Shown here piece after piece: positions 48,695 through 61,025 of a DNA stretch of 64,000 bases; positions within the stretch are counted from its first letter, which is position 1, and each line of letters starts with the position of its first letter. A model generated the notes under the pieces. The model made no database searches. It was given only the letters and a program-made list of their open reading frames with translations, and was not told where the DNA came from. Source of the stretch: Albifimbria verrucaria (Eukaryota; Ascomycota; Sordariomycetes; Hypocreales; Stachybotryaceae); NCBI GenBank assembly GCA_020081605.1, contig JAHREC010000049.1, positions 3,844,001 through 3,908,000 of the forward strand, in the 5' to 3' direction. The position numbers were made by a program, and so were the translations under genes.

Positions 48695-51600
48695 AATAAC
48701 AGGGATTATGGATGATCTTTGAACGATTCCAAACAATAATTTGTGCAAGACTTAACGAAGAAACGAAATGGTAAGAACAAGGCATGATATGGTTTTTAAT
48801 GGGATCATTAACACTCACATATCTCTGCGCAAGAGCTGAAAGCAGGGCACAAGCCTCATGGTGGATACAACCTCATAGGGAGCCTTGTTGCCGGTTCCCC
48901 TGCTTTGCCGGCAGATCCTTCAGTCCGGGGCTGATGGCCGCATGATAACAAGACCCTCTACCGGAGGGCTTACGGTGAGATAGCCTGTGGCTGTCAATGT
49001 TACAGGTTGTACACCGCCATGGCGCTGAGGTGCCCATTTCGTTGGAAGATTTGAGCAAGGCCAGCCATGGCGCAGCGGTCGACAATCAGGCTCACGTCAA
49101 ATAGCATAGACGGCTTTAGCGCCGTATGCCTCGTCTGCATTCAATCTGTGCTTCTTAAACAAGAAACACTTGCCCTTCGCAGTATTGATGCTGCAGACCT
49201 AAAACAAAAGCGTTCTCTATTAACTAATGAAGACTAGCCGCAAGCCTCAGCTGGCAATCGGCGCGTAGGTACAACGGCAAGCTCATGCAGTCGTCCCGCA
49301 TTATGTCATTGCTGAAGACCTGAGTTGACACAGCCTCAGCCTGAGATTCCCTTGATTTTTCCAGCTCCTAATCATGGCAGTAAGAACGCCGGTTGTGTCA
49401 AATGAAACCTTGGCTTTTGCCAGATGTAAAGCGTTCAGTTTACTTACTGGATAAATTTTTCTTTTGATCCAGATAATGTTGCATCATAAGAGGTGTTGCT
49501 GAAGAGAATATATGAAGCATTCTTACCATGGTAGGAGTAAAACTTTATACTGGGAAAGTTGTGTTTGAATAGACTCTTCGCACAGACTATAAGATTTGTG
49601 CTATGGCTACTAGACATATTCACAAAAGCACATGTTCGGTAATCGACTCGGTCATCTTCAATTGCCAGGCCGAACAGTCCTTACGCTAGGGTCGCAGCAC
49701 TAGACACAGATATATGCTAGGTGACCTTCTTGAAGTTACTGAGAATAATATGGAAAGGCTTAAATTATACGGTCGTTGACACTCTGCCAGGCTTGTAGGA
49801 AGCCAGCTGTTTGGATCAAGTCAAGTGGGGACCAGATGCTTGTTTACTCTGTTTCCTGGGGCAGTATAGAACGGTTGTTCAATCCTTATAATATCACTGG
49901 ATAATATTGAAGTAAATATTAGATGCAATGAAGCAAAGCCTGTTGATGTGGTCATGTTTGAAGTCAACGGAATACTTAGCTCGAAGTATCCGGACGGAGC
50001 ATGTTACCCCACACACTCAGGCTTGGCTGGGCTATTATTGAGTCTGTCGTATGCACTGGATATGTTAAGCTTATAAAATTGTTGCGTTGATGTATGCGTA
50101 GCAAAAGGGCGGCGAAATCATGGATATAGTCTAAAGCTGAGTAAGACGAGAGCTGCTGGCATGTTTAGCCCAAATCGTGTTTGATACCACTCCATCCTGC
50201 GTAACATGACGGCTCCAGGAAAGCCTACTTGAGGAAGAACATCTGCTGGGTTTCCGATGAAATATTATAGCCTTCAGTCTCCCGCCGAGAACGCTAAGTT
50301 GAAATAACGTCATATAATTTTTTTTTTTTTTTTTTTTTTTTGGGCAGGATACAGTGTCGGGTAACTAACGCTGGCAGATATTGATCATTGAAAGGGCTTC
50401 CGAACTCATGTGGGACACTTCATAACCAAAGGGAGATCACCAGGCAATAATGACAAGACCAAAAGTACCGCACTCACCACGGAAATTTCTTGTCTCGTGA
50501 GGCTATGTCGACATCTTATGAGAGTAAAGTGACTGCGTGGCTAGGCACGGCGAGATGCTGCTGGTATGGCGAAGCCATCTCTGACAGTTACTGGTTCACC
50601 TGACCAATCCCCTGGGCTATAGATATGATTCTGCATTTAGCAATTATGGCTGGCCATTTCAAGATCGCTCTCATATACCAAGGGCTAAAGATCATGCAAG
50701 ACTAGAAGTGGATGAGATCGGGTGTGTGGGATGCAAATAACTAGGAGAATATGCTTCCGAATAATGCAGAGGAATGGTTCACATACCCGGTTCGAAAATA
50801 GGGGATCCAGTGCCAGGCAATCTCCGATCGTTAGTTTTCAAAAGCCCGTTTCAAGGCGAGGGCGAGGGCGTAGGCCGATGTTCCTTTTCGCCCGCTCAAA
50901 GATGGAGCGAACCGGGCTAATTGATGCCGAACATGGGTTTCAAGATCGGGCTAAAGGACGCACAAATTACATGAGGTACAGCAGATTTTTGCCTACCGTG
51001 CCCCTTAGAAGACTTATCAGCCATTGCCCATCAGGTTTCTAAAATCTGAATATTCCCTCAACCAGAGGAAGAGGAATACCCTAAAGTTGGTTGCCGGCTG
51101 TTTCACCAGCGGGGTGCTCCATTGTGGGGATTTTCAACACGCTATACAACCTGCAGAACGTAGCTGCAGCCGTTAGAGTAAGTATATCAATGGAGTCTGT
51201 GATTGAGAGCTATGCCGGTGGGTTCGGTGAGAAACATGGCATCCACTCCATACCATCCGCCATCCATGTCTGAAGTTCGGTGTAATCCTGGGGTTATTCA
51301 AGGTCAGCAATGGTTCATTTCCATGAAACTAACGTGCATGAAAAGAGGCTCTTGAGCTAAGCCAACCAGTGCCTAGACTTCATCTAGTTGAAGCACTTGA
51401 ACCTACTTGGAATCATCAGGCATTTATGGTATACGCGTATCACTACTGCCAACACTTACCATACACACATGGATATTAGATATTGCCGAGACTTGTAAAG
51501 CGCCCAAAGATTCATTGTGTTTGATCCTAGAGGTACAAAACAACAGAAAGTATTGCCAAACATATCAGCATATCAATCACTAGATTTTTGCGTACCACCA

Positions 51601-52275
51601 CCAGATACCGATGGTTGAGGCATTGATCCAAGGAAAGGGCAGCTCTGACCAATTCCAAGTAATCCCCATAAAATGTACGGCTTAAGGATGCAATGGGTGA
51701 ACATTGTTTTCAGCACAAAATTATCTGGACCGAGCATCAGCATAAGTTGTAGTTGAGTATGGATTCTCATCTGAAACCCAATACGGGCGGCAAGATGCAG
51801 GAACACATGAGAGTGGCAGCTGTTCGTTGTTAAGATAGGGAGGACCCCGCGCTGGCCAGGGTTCCCTTGCAAGCGTGTTTCAGAATAGCGCGATGTCTTA
51901 CCTGTCAGTCGTTTGTCGACGGGAAGGTTCCTGAATTGAGGAACATATCCTGCTTGCCCCTTTGCCTGAAGGCAAGCTGATGTGCAACGCTGCAGGGAAT
52001 TGGTCGTGGTAGCTGAATATGGTAGTTTAATTGTCGGACAGCGCTCTCTTTCACTAAAACATGGTGGCTAGGACTTGTGGACCATGAGTAGTTCAGGGCG
52101 CTATGTATATCATCTCACCCCAACGCTAGAGAGTTTTCTTTTCTTTCCTCCAGGCACCTCGAGTTCAACTCCAACTACGCCGGTCGTTCGTTTGCGGTTG
52201 TTATAGTTGTTTCTTTCATTTCATTCCTTTGCTTCAAAGCTGTCACTCCTTTGCAACTGCATCAAACCTATCAAG
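48695..52275. other. Gene-poor region, 3.6 kb
   Basis: No supported coding frame. Contains a run of 24 T (50318-50341) and scattered short frames (for example 50722-51042, +) with no domain. Could be decayed mobile-element sequence, but I see no terminal repeats or transposase motif. Confidence 0.45.
50318..50341 (+). repeat. 24-base poly-T tract
   Basis: Uninterrupted T run. It could be a retroposed poly-A tail on the minus strand, but no target-site duplication is evident beside it. Confidence 0.9.
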
Positions 52276-53384
52276 ATGCGTTCCACTCTCTTCCTAGCTG
52301 GCGCCGGCATCGCCAGCGCTTACACTATCACCACTGCTGGCCGCTTCATGGAGAAGAACATTGACCCAATTGTTATTCCTGGAAAATACGAGAGTCATCT
52401 TCACACGTTCTTCGGAAGTGACAGCGTGTCTGCCAACACGACTACTTCCAAGGAACTTCAAGAAGGCTGTTCCACGGCCGAGAACCCTAACGATTTCTCA
52501 TCGTACTGTACGACAATCTTGTTGCATTGAACCCCATAGCCAAATATTGACTTTGACATATAGGGGTCCCCACACTTGTGTTGAAGAAGGACGACGGCAC
52601 TGTTGAGAACATCCCAATCTTCCGTTTCAGTGCATACTATGTCAGCATCGAGAATGCCGAGATTGCTATCCCTCAGAACTTCAGAAACGTCGTCGGCAAT
52701 GCATCCGCTACTACCCAAGACGGCGTACCTGAGCTTGCTGGACACTCGTGGTTCTGCGAGGGTGCAGACTCTGGCGAGAAGGATCCGGCTGCGTTCCCTA
52801 CGAAAACATGCCCTACCCACCTGCAGACACTGCTCCTCTTCCACGATTGCGTCAACCCTGACACACTCGAATCGGATTATTCTGGCACACAGCATTGGAC
52901 CAGCTTTGGCGTGCCTGCCAACCGCTGCCCAGCGAACATGAAGCGTATTCCACAACTGCGATTTAGCATTCGTTACGATTTGCGCAAGATCCTCCCCGAT
53001 GGCTGGGAAGGCCCTCCTCCTTTTGAACTAGCTTGTGGACCTTCATACTGCTTCCACGGTGATTTCATCAATGGATGGTTGCCTGAAGCCGCGGAGAACA
53101 TGCTGAAGGCCAACTCCAAGCGAGACTTTGCTGGTGTTGATGGACCCAACGGTGCATACAACGCTGGCTCCATCTGCGGTGCCGAGAACGCTCACGACCA
53201 AAGCCCTAACGAGGGAACTTCTGACTTCACTGAAGCCAGGAAGATTGTAGAGGATGTCAACGCCGCAAAGTCTGAGGCTGTTCCGACCGAGACCAAGGAG
53301 AACGTCAAGGAAGAGGATGACGAGTTCGAAACCGTTGAAACCTGCACTGTCACTCGTCGCCGCAAGTTTCGTCGTCGCAACTAG
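52276..53384 (+). CDS. DUF1996 secreted protein
   Basis: 350 residues from two exons, 52276-52507 and 52564-53384, unbroken. Signal peptide MRSTLFLAGAGIASA, then YTITTAGRFMEKNIDPIVIPG, KYESHLHTFFGSDSV, SSYWVPTLVLKK, FRFSAYYVSIE, CPTHLQTLLLFHDCVN and CFHGDFINGWLPEAAENML. These are the DUF1996 blocks, including the conserved HxHTFFGS start and the many histidines and cysteines of the fold. The C-terminal 70 residues are acidic then basic (ENVKEEDDEFETVE, RRRKFRRRN). DUF1996 proteins are secreted or wall-associated and sometimes carry WSC domains, absent here. Biochemical activity is unknown. Confidence 0.9.
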
Positions 53385-54417
53385 ATGCTAGGTTACCAAG
53401 ACTCTCAGGTTACCTTCTTTGTATATACTTAGATATTTCTAGCCCAGCTTGGGAGCATCAACTGGGTTGTTATGCAGGCAAGTTAAGCGGACCAACACCC
53501 AAGGTTAATCATGAAATTATTCATGTCTCACGTTGGTCACGTTAGTGATTTTGCAAAAACCGTACTCCCGTCCCGTCATATTTAAAAGGCCAGACAACAC
53601 ACAAAGAATTGCTAGTTACTCAGGTTTACGCGCCGCAACGCCCATTTTTACCAACCGGCAGAATGAAATCTTTGGACGTGCTCGTGTTACGTGGCAAATC
53701 AAATACTGAAAAAAGACTTGTTGGGTTGATTGTAACAATTCTCGTGGAAACCCCTAGCCTTGACATCAATAGTTTCTTATCTTGTTGTCATCTGATTTCT
53801 CGATGATAATCTCATGTTAAGCCTACGACAACTCCTTCAGGTGTCGTACTGGAACTTTTATCTCCGGCTGAACATTTAGAAACTGGACTTACTCTTGCAA
53901 CTGACAGACGCAAATTTGGCAGATTCGATGACAGGCCAAGTTAATCTAAACCCATGGCTTACAAACAGTTCCTAGTTAAACCAAGGATCTGTTTCCGTCA
54001 GAAACATGTCTGTAGCCGGAGACCACATGTAGCTTGATCAATTACTTATTGTGAGTGTAGGAACAGCCACCATATTACTGTAGTCCCATCGTTGCTGCCA
54101 ACTTGCCAAGCCAGTATTATCACAAAACTGACTAAGCTAGGTTGTGAAATGGAGTTCACCTGGAAGTTTCAGGGGTTCAGGGAAATGAGGAATCAAGAAT
54201 CTGCTATCCTATCACTCCTCTTCTTTTAATTCCCCAAGTGGCCTACTAAAACCTAGAGCTGGGTAGCCTTAATCAGAGTTATTCGGCCACTGCTTAAGTC
54301 TCTTTTAGCAAGCTTCATCCGCGCTGTGTCCACTGGCCTGCATATAGCGCGCATTACGCCAACAGACACGACGCAATCCGCCTACGAGCTCGCAACCACC
54401 AAACTAATCGGCCCTTC
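53385..54417. other. Spacer without a supported gene
   Basis: 1 kb of AT-rich sequence between the DUF1996 gene and the 204-residue protein gene. Confidence 0.4.
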
Positions 54418-55032
54418 ATGTCAACACCAAGCCACACTAACTCGCAAGGGACGCCAGAATCAAGCGGATCGGATTTTTATGAACTCTCAGCCGAACGACA
54501 AATTCAGTGGTTACTGAATTCGGAGCCAGATGCTAAATGGGGCTGGGTCGTCTTTAGATGTACCTACAAGCCAGAACTAGACAAAGAGTGGGAAACCTTC
54601 AAGCTTCGAATAAAATCCAGGTTTCTAGAGAATCTCCATGAATCCGATGCTCCAGATATCGCTGAAAAGCTTGAAATGGTCTTCATCGAAGATCCGGAGC
54701 TTGAGGGCGCCTCTATGGAAGACCTAAAGCAGAGGTTTAGGGCATGGGCACGTACCGAGAACCCAAACATCAATCCTACGCATTGGTTTTGCGGCTCTCG
54801 GTACACATATTTTCTGTACATTGACGAGGATGCATTGGTGAGCAACTTGTGGGGTTATGCGGCCATGTCCACATTGTCCTGGGCTGGAAAGATCCGCTCC
54901 CCTGAGGAAGCCGTAGATTCTTATGGTTATCCACAGGACAACGAAGACCACTTGAAGCTCGAAGCGCTGAAACTTAATCGCGAGCTTTACAGTGAGTTGG
55001 ACCATGATGAGATGTGGTATTTGTATTTTTAG
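54418..55032 (+). CDS. Uncharacterised 204-residue protein
   Basis: Single exon. A Ser/Thr-rich N-terminus (MSTPSHTNSQGTPESSGSDF) is followed by WGWVVFRCTYKPELDKEWETFKLRI, LEMVFIEDPELEGASMEDLKQRFRAW, RYTYFLYIDEDALVSNL and SWAGKIRSPEEAVDSYGYP. The WGWVVFR..Y start, FIDED-like centre and charged C-terminus are typical of a fungus-specific lineage of soluble proteins that I know only as hypothetical. No signal peptide or membrane helix. Coding character is good throughout and the frame is unbroken. Confidence 0.75.
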   Translation: MSTPSHTNSQGTPESSGSDFYELSAERQIQWLLNSEPDAKWGWVVFRCTYKPELDKEWETFKLRIKSRFLENLHESDAPDIAEKLEMVFIEDPELEGASMEDLKQRFRAWARTENPNINPTHWFCGSRYTYFLYIDEDALVSNLWGYAAMSTLSWAGKIRSPEEAVDSYGYPQDNEDHLKLEALKLNRELYSELDHDEMWYLYF

Positions 55033-55392
55033 CTGCTACACGTTCAGTACACTCGATATCTTTTGGTCAACATCCGACTTGGGCAAATATTGGCAAGTTT
55101 ATGTTTAGACTATGTAAATATGCAAAGCAAATTGGTATCTTTATCCTTTCCCTATACATCCACTGTGCAGCTTCCAAACCGCCATGTTTGACACTATTAA
55201 TCTTCCAAAACAACCTCCGCTGCGACTCTAATTTTGCCAATTGAACCGACTTTGTCTCAGCATGGTTATGAGACCACTTGGAAGCATGCCCTGTTCAATC
55301 ACATTCAGAGAACCAAACCTCGCAATCATTTCCTTCGCATATAGTTGAACAACCCATATTTCATAGCTGCTCCAAGATTGCAACTCTTTAGT

Positions 55393-57895
55393 CTACCCAT
55401 CGTGCTCGGAAAGGACTTTCGCCTCGCCAGTCAGAGTGACGTTTCGTGCCATAGGAGACTCCAGTAAGCGATTGAATATGCGGTCTAGATTTATACTGGT
55501 GATCTCGCTGTTCTTTGAATACTCTTCGAAGCTCATGAATTTTTCACCTCGGAGGTCTTCCCATTCTTCCTTAGACGAACGCAAGTGCGCGGGTAGTGGT
55601 TTCTTGCGAAGCAGCACATCGTCGTTCGAGACTGTTGAACCCTCAGCATCAGATGATGCATCACCATCCTCAAAAGCCTCCCTTTGGATCTCGTACTCGG
55701 ATCTATCGGCAGCCCAGAACTCGTTCATGAGGTCTTCCGGCTCCTTAACACTATTATCACGGATCAAGTATAGGTCAATAAGTGGGTTCTGAAGCCCCAG
55801 CCCTCCCATTGCGGTCGGGTAATAGATGAACCCATCTGGAATGTTTTCTACCCCAAGTCGCTTTTCAATCATATGTTTCAAATGCTGGCCGACACTCCTT
55901 CTGATGATTGGAAGACCTCGGATTGAATATGCTTGAATGTCTTCAAAATGGCATCGACATGCGGACGGCCAAAGCAGGCGGCTACTTTACCACAGTTGTT
56001 GCGAAAATACCGAGCCCCGTATAGGTTCCAAGCTTGGATGAAGTCGAACACACTGGTGCAGGCCTTGAGCTGCAGGTCAAGCTCCTTGATATGCTCGTCA
56101 ACCTTCTGTTGGTCAATCAAAAATCGGCCTGAGGTAGAATCAAGCTTCAGGAAACCCCAAACTATGTTACCGTCAGGAGATTTGGAGCGCGACTGGCAGG
56201 TTCAGTTGATCCTTTCTTTGGAACACGGCAAGATCCAGTCTTTTCCTCGTTGAATTCCAAACCCATAACATTAGCGAACTCAGTCAGAGCGCTCCAACCT
56301 CGAGTACAGGTTTCATCGTCTCCCCAGAGCCAAAGGTCGTCGTGAAGTCGATACAGGCGAGCGCCGTTGGCCTTCTGGTTAACTGCAAAGTCGGAGCAGA
56401 ATAGCAAAGCTTCGCCAAAGAACGTAGACAGAGGAGTACCGATTGGGGTTCCGCGTTTTCTAACCTGTGGTGTAGATCCTTGAGTTGAGTCCTCAAATAC
56501 AAACGGAGCCTCAAGAACTTTCTTGAAGAAAGTAATCCATTCTTCCTCAAGCCCGAAATATTCCAGAACAGCAAAAGGGAGCTATGAGGCATCGAGGGTC
56601 CGAACCACTTGAAATCTGAGCGGACCACGGTTGTGTCTCTACCCATATTTTTGCGCAGGATGATGTGAGTTTGAACTCGATGGATGAGTTCTTGGACCAC
56701 AATAAGAGGGCTGGAACGTGTGTCGGTTTTCTCTGGCTCGGAGGTAGCATCACCATATGATCCACGATGTTCAAATAAATCCTGGGGTAATTGGTCCAGA
56801 AAGATAGTATTCTTCCAATGTCTTTCCGCGTTCGAGCTGACATTTCCCAGGGCCAAACGTTTATAGGCTTCGCTGCTAAGGAAATATCGACGACGCCGGA
56901 GGGTCTGTTTCGACAACTTCTGGGTCGACGACTTCCACACGCCTCGCATCGTCGTGAACGAGACGAGTAAACCCTCAGACGGACTCCCCATTGAAGTCCT
57001 ATCCAGTGCAGAAAAATGGTCTGCAGCAGGTCTTCATCCGGGTAGAAGCGATAGCGGCCATTGAGCTGCCGGCGCTGTTCAATCTTGATTACACCGTCCC
57101 AGCTGAATGAGGCACGAGTTTTCAGTCGCATATTCAACACATCGGCTATTTCTTTGAGCACAGCCTTGTTTCCAAGAAACTCATTCAGCGCAGCTCGTTT
57201 GGTGTCAGTGATGATGTCGCTCTTGAGGATACCTTTGATGCATCCTTCGACTTTGTCATCTGAGAAGCGTGCCGTTTCATCAAATCTCTCCTGGAAATAT
57301 TTCACATTCTTTCTCAGGGTTTCCAATTCAATAGCAACCTCTTTCGAAGGGCTATTAGCGAATAGGTCGTCGAGGTATTTTTAATCGCAGAGGCATCGGT
57401 TTCCTTAGCAGCGAAAACGTATTCCTCCCACTGAGCACGTTGCTTGTGCATCTCTTCACGGCCCAGTTTGACGAGGTCGGGATCTGAGTCGGCCTTTTTC
57501 AAAGCCGAAGAAGAGACCCATTCCTGTACCAGCTTCCCATACAAGTCTGCAAACTCGTACTTGGCAGACTGTGCATTGAGCTGTTTGAAGATCGTGTCTT
57601 CGTAATCCGCCAGGTACCCTTCGGAAACCGCAGGATCGAATTCTGCCTGATCTGCGTACCGCCGCAGATTTTCCAGAGGGAAAATTGGGTTGTCGGCTAA
57701 CCGCTTCATGGTTGGGAGCTTCTCAGCTCCGTCGAGAAGCAGATGAACCCTCTTGGCGCGAGACTGCTCATCCTTGGCCTTGTCCAGCAACGTGCGTTTG
57801 GCGGTTTCGTAAGCCTCCCTCTGGGTTGCCAATTGAGCGAGCTTCAAGTCGGTCACGGCGTGAAGCGTTGCTGTCAGGACCTCAGAGGACGCCAT
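55393..57895 (-). CDS. rvt: Cellular reverse transcriptase-related protein (rvt type)
   Basis: About 835 residues, intronless. The start at 57895 (MASSEVLTATLHAVTDLKLAQ) begins an N-terminal coiled-coil region (about 1-140). The reverse-transcriptase core follows: HWIGLQWG, TTVVRSDFKWFGPSMPHSSLL, RGTPIGTPLSTFFGEALLFCSDF and the catalytic block YRLHDDLWLWGDDETC near 56346. ENIPDGFIYYPTAMGGLGLQNP is the distal conserved block. This combination (SMPHS, HDDLWLWG, GGLGLQ) matches rvt genes, single-copy non-mobile reverse transcriptases of fungi and other groups. No endonuclease, gag or terminal repeats are seen. Five one-base contractions break the frame (near 57378, 57016, 56583, 56172 and 55885); with them it is exactly 836 codons. 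Cellular role unsettled; non-templated NTP addition and stress induction have been reported for the family. Confidence 0.85.
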
Positions 57896-58520
57896 GTTGC
57901 TGAACAGACCGAAGTTATGGGGTTGATTGATGGTTTGATGTGGTGATGATGGTGCCTGTCCTTGTTTTGGGATAGCTCTCCATTTAAATAGTTTGGCTAA
58001 GTGGCCTGAGCTCCATTTAAAGCAGCAAACCCCATGAGGCTGAGTCACCGGTGAGCCGATTTGAGCCTCTGGGTCTCAATATTGTTCGGCGAGCTCGATG
58101 CAGTCAAGCTACGAGGCATCGACAAACTGCTGCCTAGAAACAATTTGGTGAAGATTTTGCAAATTATTACGCAGCTATTCTCGTCTTAGGAGATTTGTTC
58201 AATCCGACGGTGTCGTTTTAGCCTGTATTCCGTAGAACTCCACATCATGACGATCCACCAAGATCCCACCACAGCTAAAGAGCCCATTCATAGCTCCATT
58301 AAAGAATCAGGACTTAGAACCCGTGTTATTTTGCCTAGAATTTGCATTCCGAAATGAATTGTCAACTCTCTATTCCATGTCCGCCACACTCACAACCTGG
58401 TTGGTCTCATCACACAAAGCCCATACAGAATCCCTCATCCAACCAATTCTTCACCGCTTGGCTCGTCTCTACTATCCATGGGTGTTGGGAAGATTCTAAT
58501 CTGACATATTGGTAAACTTA
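57896..58520. other. Promoter region of rvt and 3' flank of the CoA ligase gene
   Basis: No coding frame supported; both flanking genes are on the minus strand. Confidence 0.4.
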
Positions 58521-60496
58521 CTACAGCTTCTCCTTGGTGCGTTTCCTCGGCGTGTATAGCTCGATTTCCAACCCCTTGACATCCCCACTCTTCAGCACCC
58601 TTCGCAAGATCTTACCGCTTGGGGACTTTGGTATCTGGTTCACAAACACGATGCCGCCTATGAGCCACTTGAACTTGGCTGTCTTTTCTTCGACCAACTT
58701 CTTTAGGCGGCCTGCCAGAGCTCTCATCTGTTCGCCATCCTCAGATGGGTTACTAGCCACAACATACGCGCGAGGCCACTCAGTTGCTTGGTTTTTGTCA
58801 TATACGGCAATGACACCAGCATCAGCTACCTCTTTGCTGCTGCAGAGAACTGCTTCAAGTTCTGCTGGAGCAACCTGGAAGGCTCGAACCTTGATGAGTT
58901 CCTTGATGCGGTCGGTGATAGTAAGTCGGCCATCGTTGCTGAGCGTTCCAACATCTCCAGTCCGGAACCACCCATCGTGTGTAAGCGATTCCGTTGTGAT
59001 GGACATATCAGGTGATCCGTTTATAACAGCACCATGAAACGGCAAATAACCTGTCATAAGAGATGGTGAACGTATGAAGATCTCTCCGGACTGCTCCGCT
59101 GCAGCAGGCTGAGATGGCTGACCGCTCACAGCCTGGGAACCATCAGATACCATCAACTCCACACCCCAATGAGGCTTTCCGGTGTCCTCGTGTTGGGCCA
59201 TCATTTCCGTTTCGCCCAGACCCTCTGGAGACTGACGCTGCAAGCTTCTGTCAGACCGTAGCCCAGTCGCACGCGGAAGCCAAGTCTCTTGTACACCTCG
59301 ACCACGACTTCATGGCTAAGTGGCGCTCCGCCCGTGACACCACCAACGACTTTGCTGAAAGCGTTTTTGCCGGTTTTGTCACGTCGAGCGTATGGCTCTA
59401 CAACCGGGGATTTGGCCAGCATAACAGCGACAGGCGGTGCCATGTGGAAGTATGTAATGCCCTGTTTTGGAATGGCTGCAAGCACGGCATCTAGCTTGAA
59501 TCCGGTCATCGTATAGACGGTAGACCCAGTACATATAGCCAGCATAAAGGCATTGGTGAGTCCGAAAACATGGTAGAAGGGTACGTAGCCAAGCCAGTGC
59601 TGGTTCTGCCCTTGGTAATAGTCTGCGTCGTGCCAAAGGGAGGCCACCGAGAAGTTGAGCGCATGATGGGAGAGCAAAACACCCTTTGGCTTTCCTGATG
59701 TACCCGAAGACCAAAGGATAACAGCCGTGCGAGAGCGCGAATCGAATTTGGGCCCGGATGAGGCTTGAGCTGGTGCTGATGCAAGGAGATTGCGCCAGTC
59801 AAGAGACGAAAGCTTATCCACAGGCGAAGGATAGTTTTCGTTGGCCACTTCAACCGTAAATACAGGCACTGCAGTGAAATACTGCTTATCCTCTTGGAGG
59901 CGCAGGGCTTCTTGCATTGGGCCGAGGCACGAGCTGGCCGTGATCACGGCATGTGGCCGCGCATTTTGAAGAACCCAAGAAATCTCGCTTGCGGTAAGAG
60001 ATGGCGATACCAGAGTCGCTGTGAACCCAGCAGCCCATGTACCCAGCAATGAAGTCGCGAACTGCAGGCAGTTTGGCAATTGGATGAGAACTACGGGCGC
60101 GATCTCTGGGCGTGGACACGTAGGGGTAGGTGGCAGCGTCCAGACATCATCAGGCCTTAACCCAAGCCCACGAAGGCCGGCTCCAAGAGCGAGAGCATCG
60201 TTTCTCAGTGTTGAATATGTGAGCGCGCGGTCTTTTTCGGGTCAGTCTGTAGATCTTGACTTTAAATGAGGGCGTTGCGGGCTTTAACAGCCGCTAACGC
60301 GTAAGACGAGCTTACCGGACACGTGGTCGACAAAGACTCTGTGAGAGCCATGAATTGAAGGGACACGCTGCGCTTCGGGAGTATAAGCATTGACGGATTG
60401 AAATGGGTTGCTAAAGAGCCAGTCAAAGACGTTGCCGGAGGAGAAGTCCTGTGGAGTCCCAGCGACTGCCGAGGTCGTGCGGTTGGGCCCAGTCAT
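58521..60496 (-). CDS. Acyl/aryl-CoA ligase (4-coumarate-CoA ligase-like, AMP-binding)
   Basis: About 638 residues. Exon 1 is 60496-60316 and exon 2 is 60254-58521 with two breaks. Adenylate-forming enzyme: it activates a carboxylic acid with ATP and transfers it to CoA. Motifs are ILWSSGTSGKPKGVLLSHH (ATP loop), GYVPFYHVFGLTNAFM, VVGGVTGGAPLS, RLGYGLTEACSVS, WFRTGDVG and the catalytic lysine region QIPKSPSGKILRRVLK. The substrate cannot be read; the class includes coumarate, fatty acid and luciferase-like enzymes. Breaks at a CCC near 60242-60244 and near 59220-59230, one base each; with them the total is exactly 639 codons. The N-terminus lacks an obvious organelle signal and the end (KEKL) is not a standard peroxisomal tripeptide. 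Confidence 0.9.
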
Positions 60497-61025
60497 GATC
60501 CGCTTCCCCAGACCAATGGATGGGGCAATCGAGGTGTCAAATCAAGCGTCTGCTTCAGTCAGTCAGAATTGAAGGAATGAAGCACAAACTGTTCAAGGGC
60601 CTCGCGTTCTTGGGCCGGGTCTATATTGGCGATTTAATGGGTTGCCTACTCCTGTTGGACTTGAGGTTGCATCCAGCGGGGATGATCAACCGGTCTCTCG
60701 GCTGTTGACGCCGGCATTAGATGCGACGCTACCCTGGACGGGGCTATCCTCAAAGGGGCCAGTTTGTGATGTGAATAGCCGTTCAAGCTTGGAGTCTTGA
60801 GCTCTTGCTTTTGCAAGTCCCCATTGATTGTAGACGCTATTACTCAAGGGCCACCGTTGGGCAACGCAACATCCAATTAGCTTGAACATGGCTGCATACC
60901 GTCTCGTGGGAAATACCCCAGCTCAATAGTTTCCAATTGATGATTCGCTTTCTATCGTACATGGTCGCTATGCCAGACCTGATCCCCACTCACGCCAAGC
61001 CAACAAATCCAATTCGCCCTCAGCT
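60497..61025. other. Spacer
   Basis: Promoter of the CoA ligase gene and 3' end of the SigF/NTF2-like gene, both on the minus strand; no gene seen. Confidence 0.4.

Noticed and set aside
50722..51042. Arg-rich 106-residue plus-strand frame
   Set aside because: Composition and lack of motifs suggest a chance open frame in a gene-free stretch.
55393..57895. Reverse transcriptase region as a retrotransposon
   Set aside because: No terminal repeats, gag, endonuclease or RNase H; the motifs match rvt genes instead.
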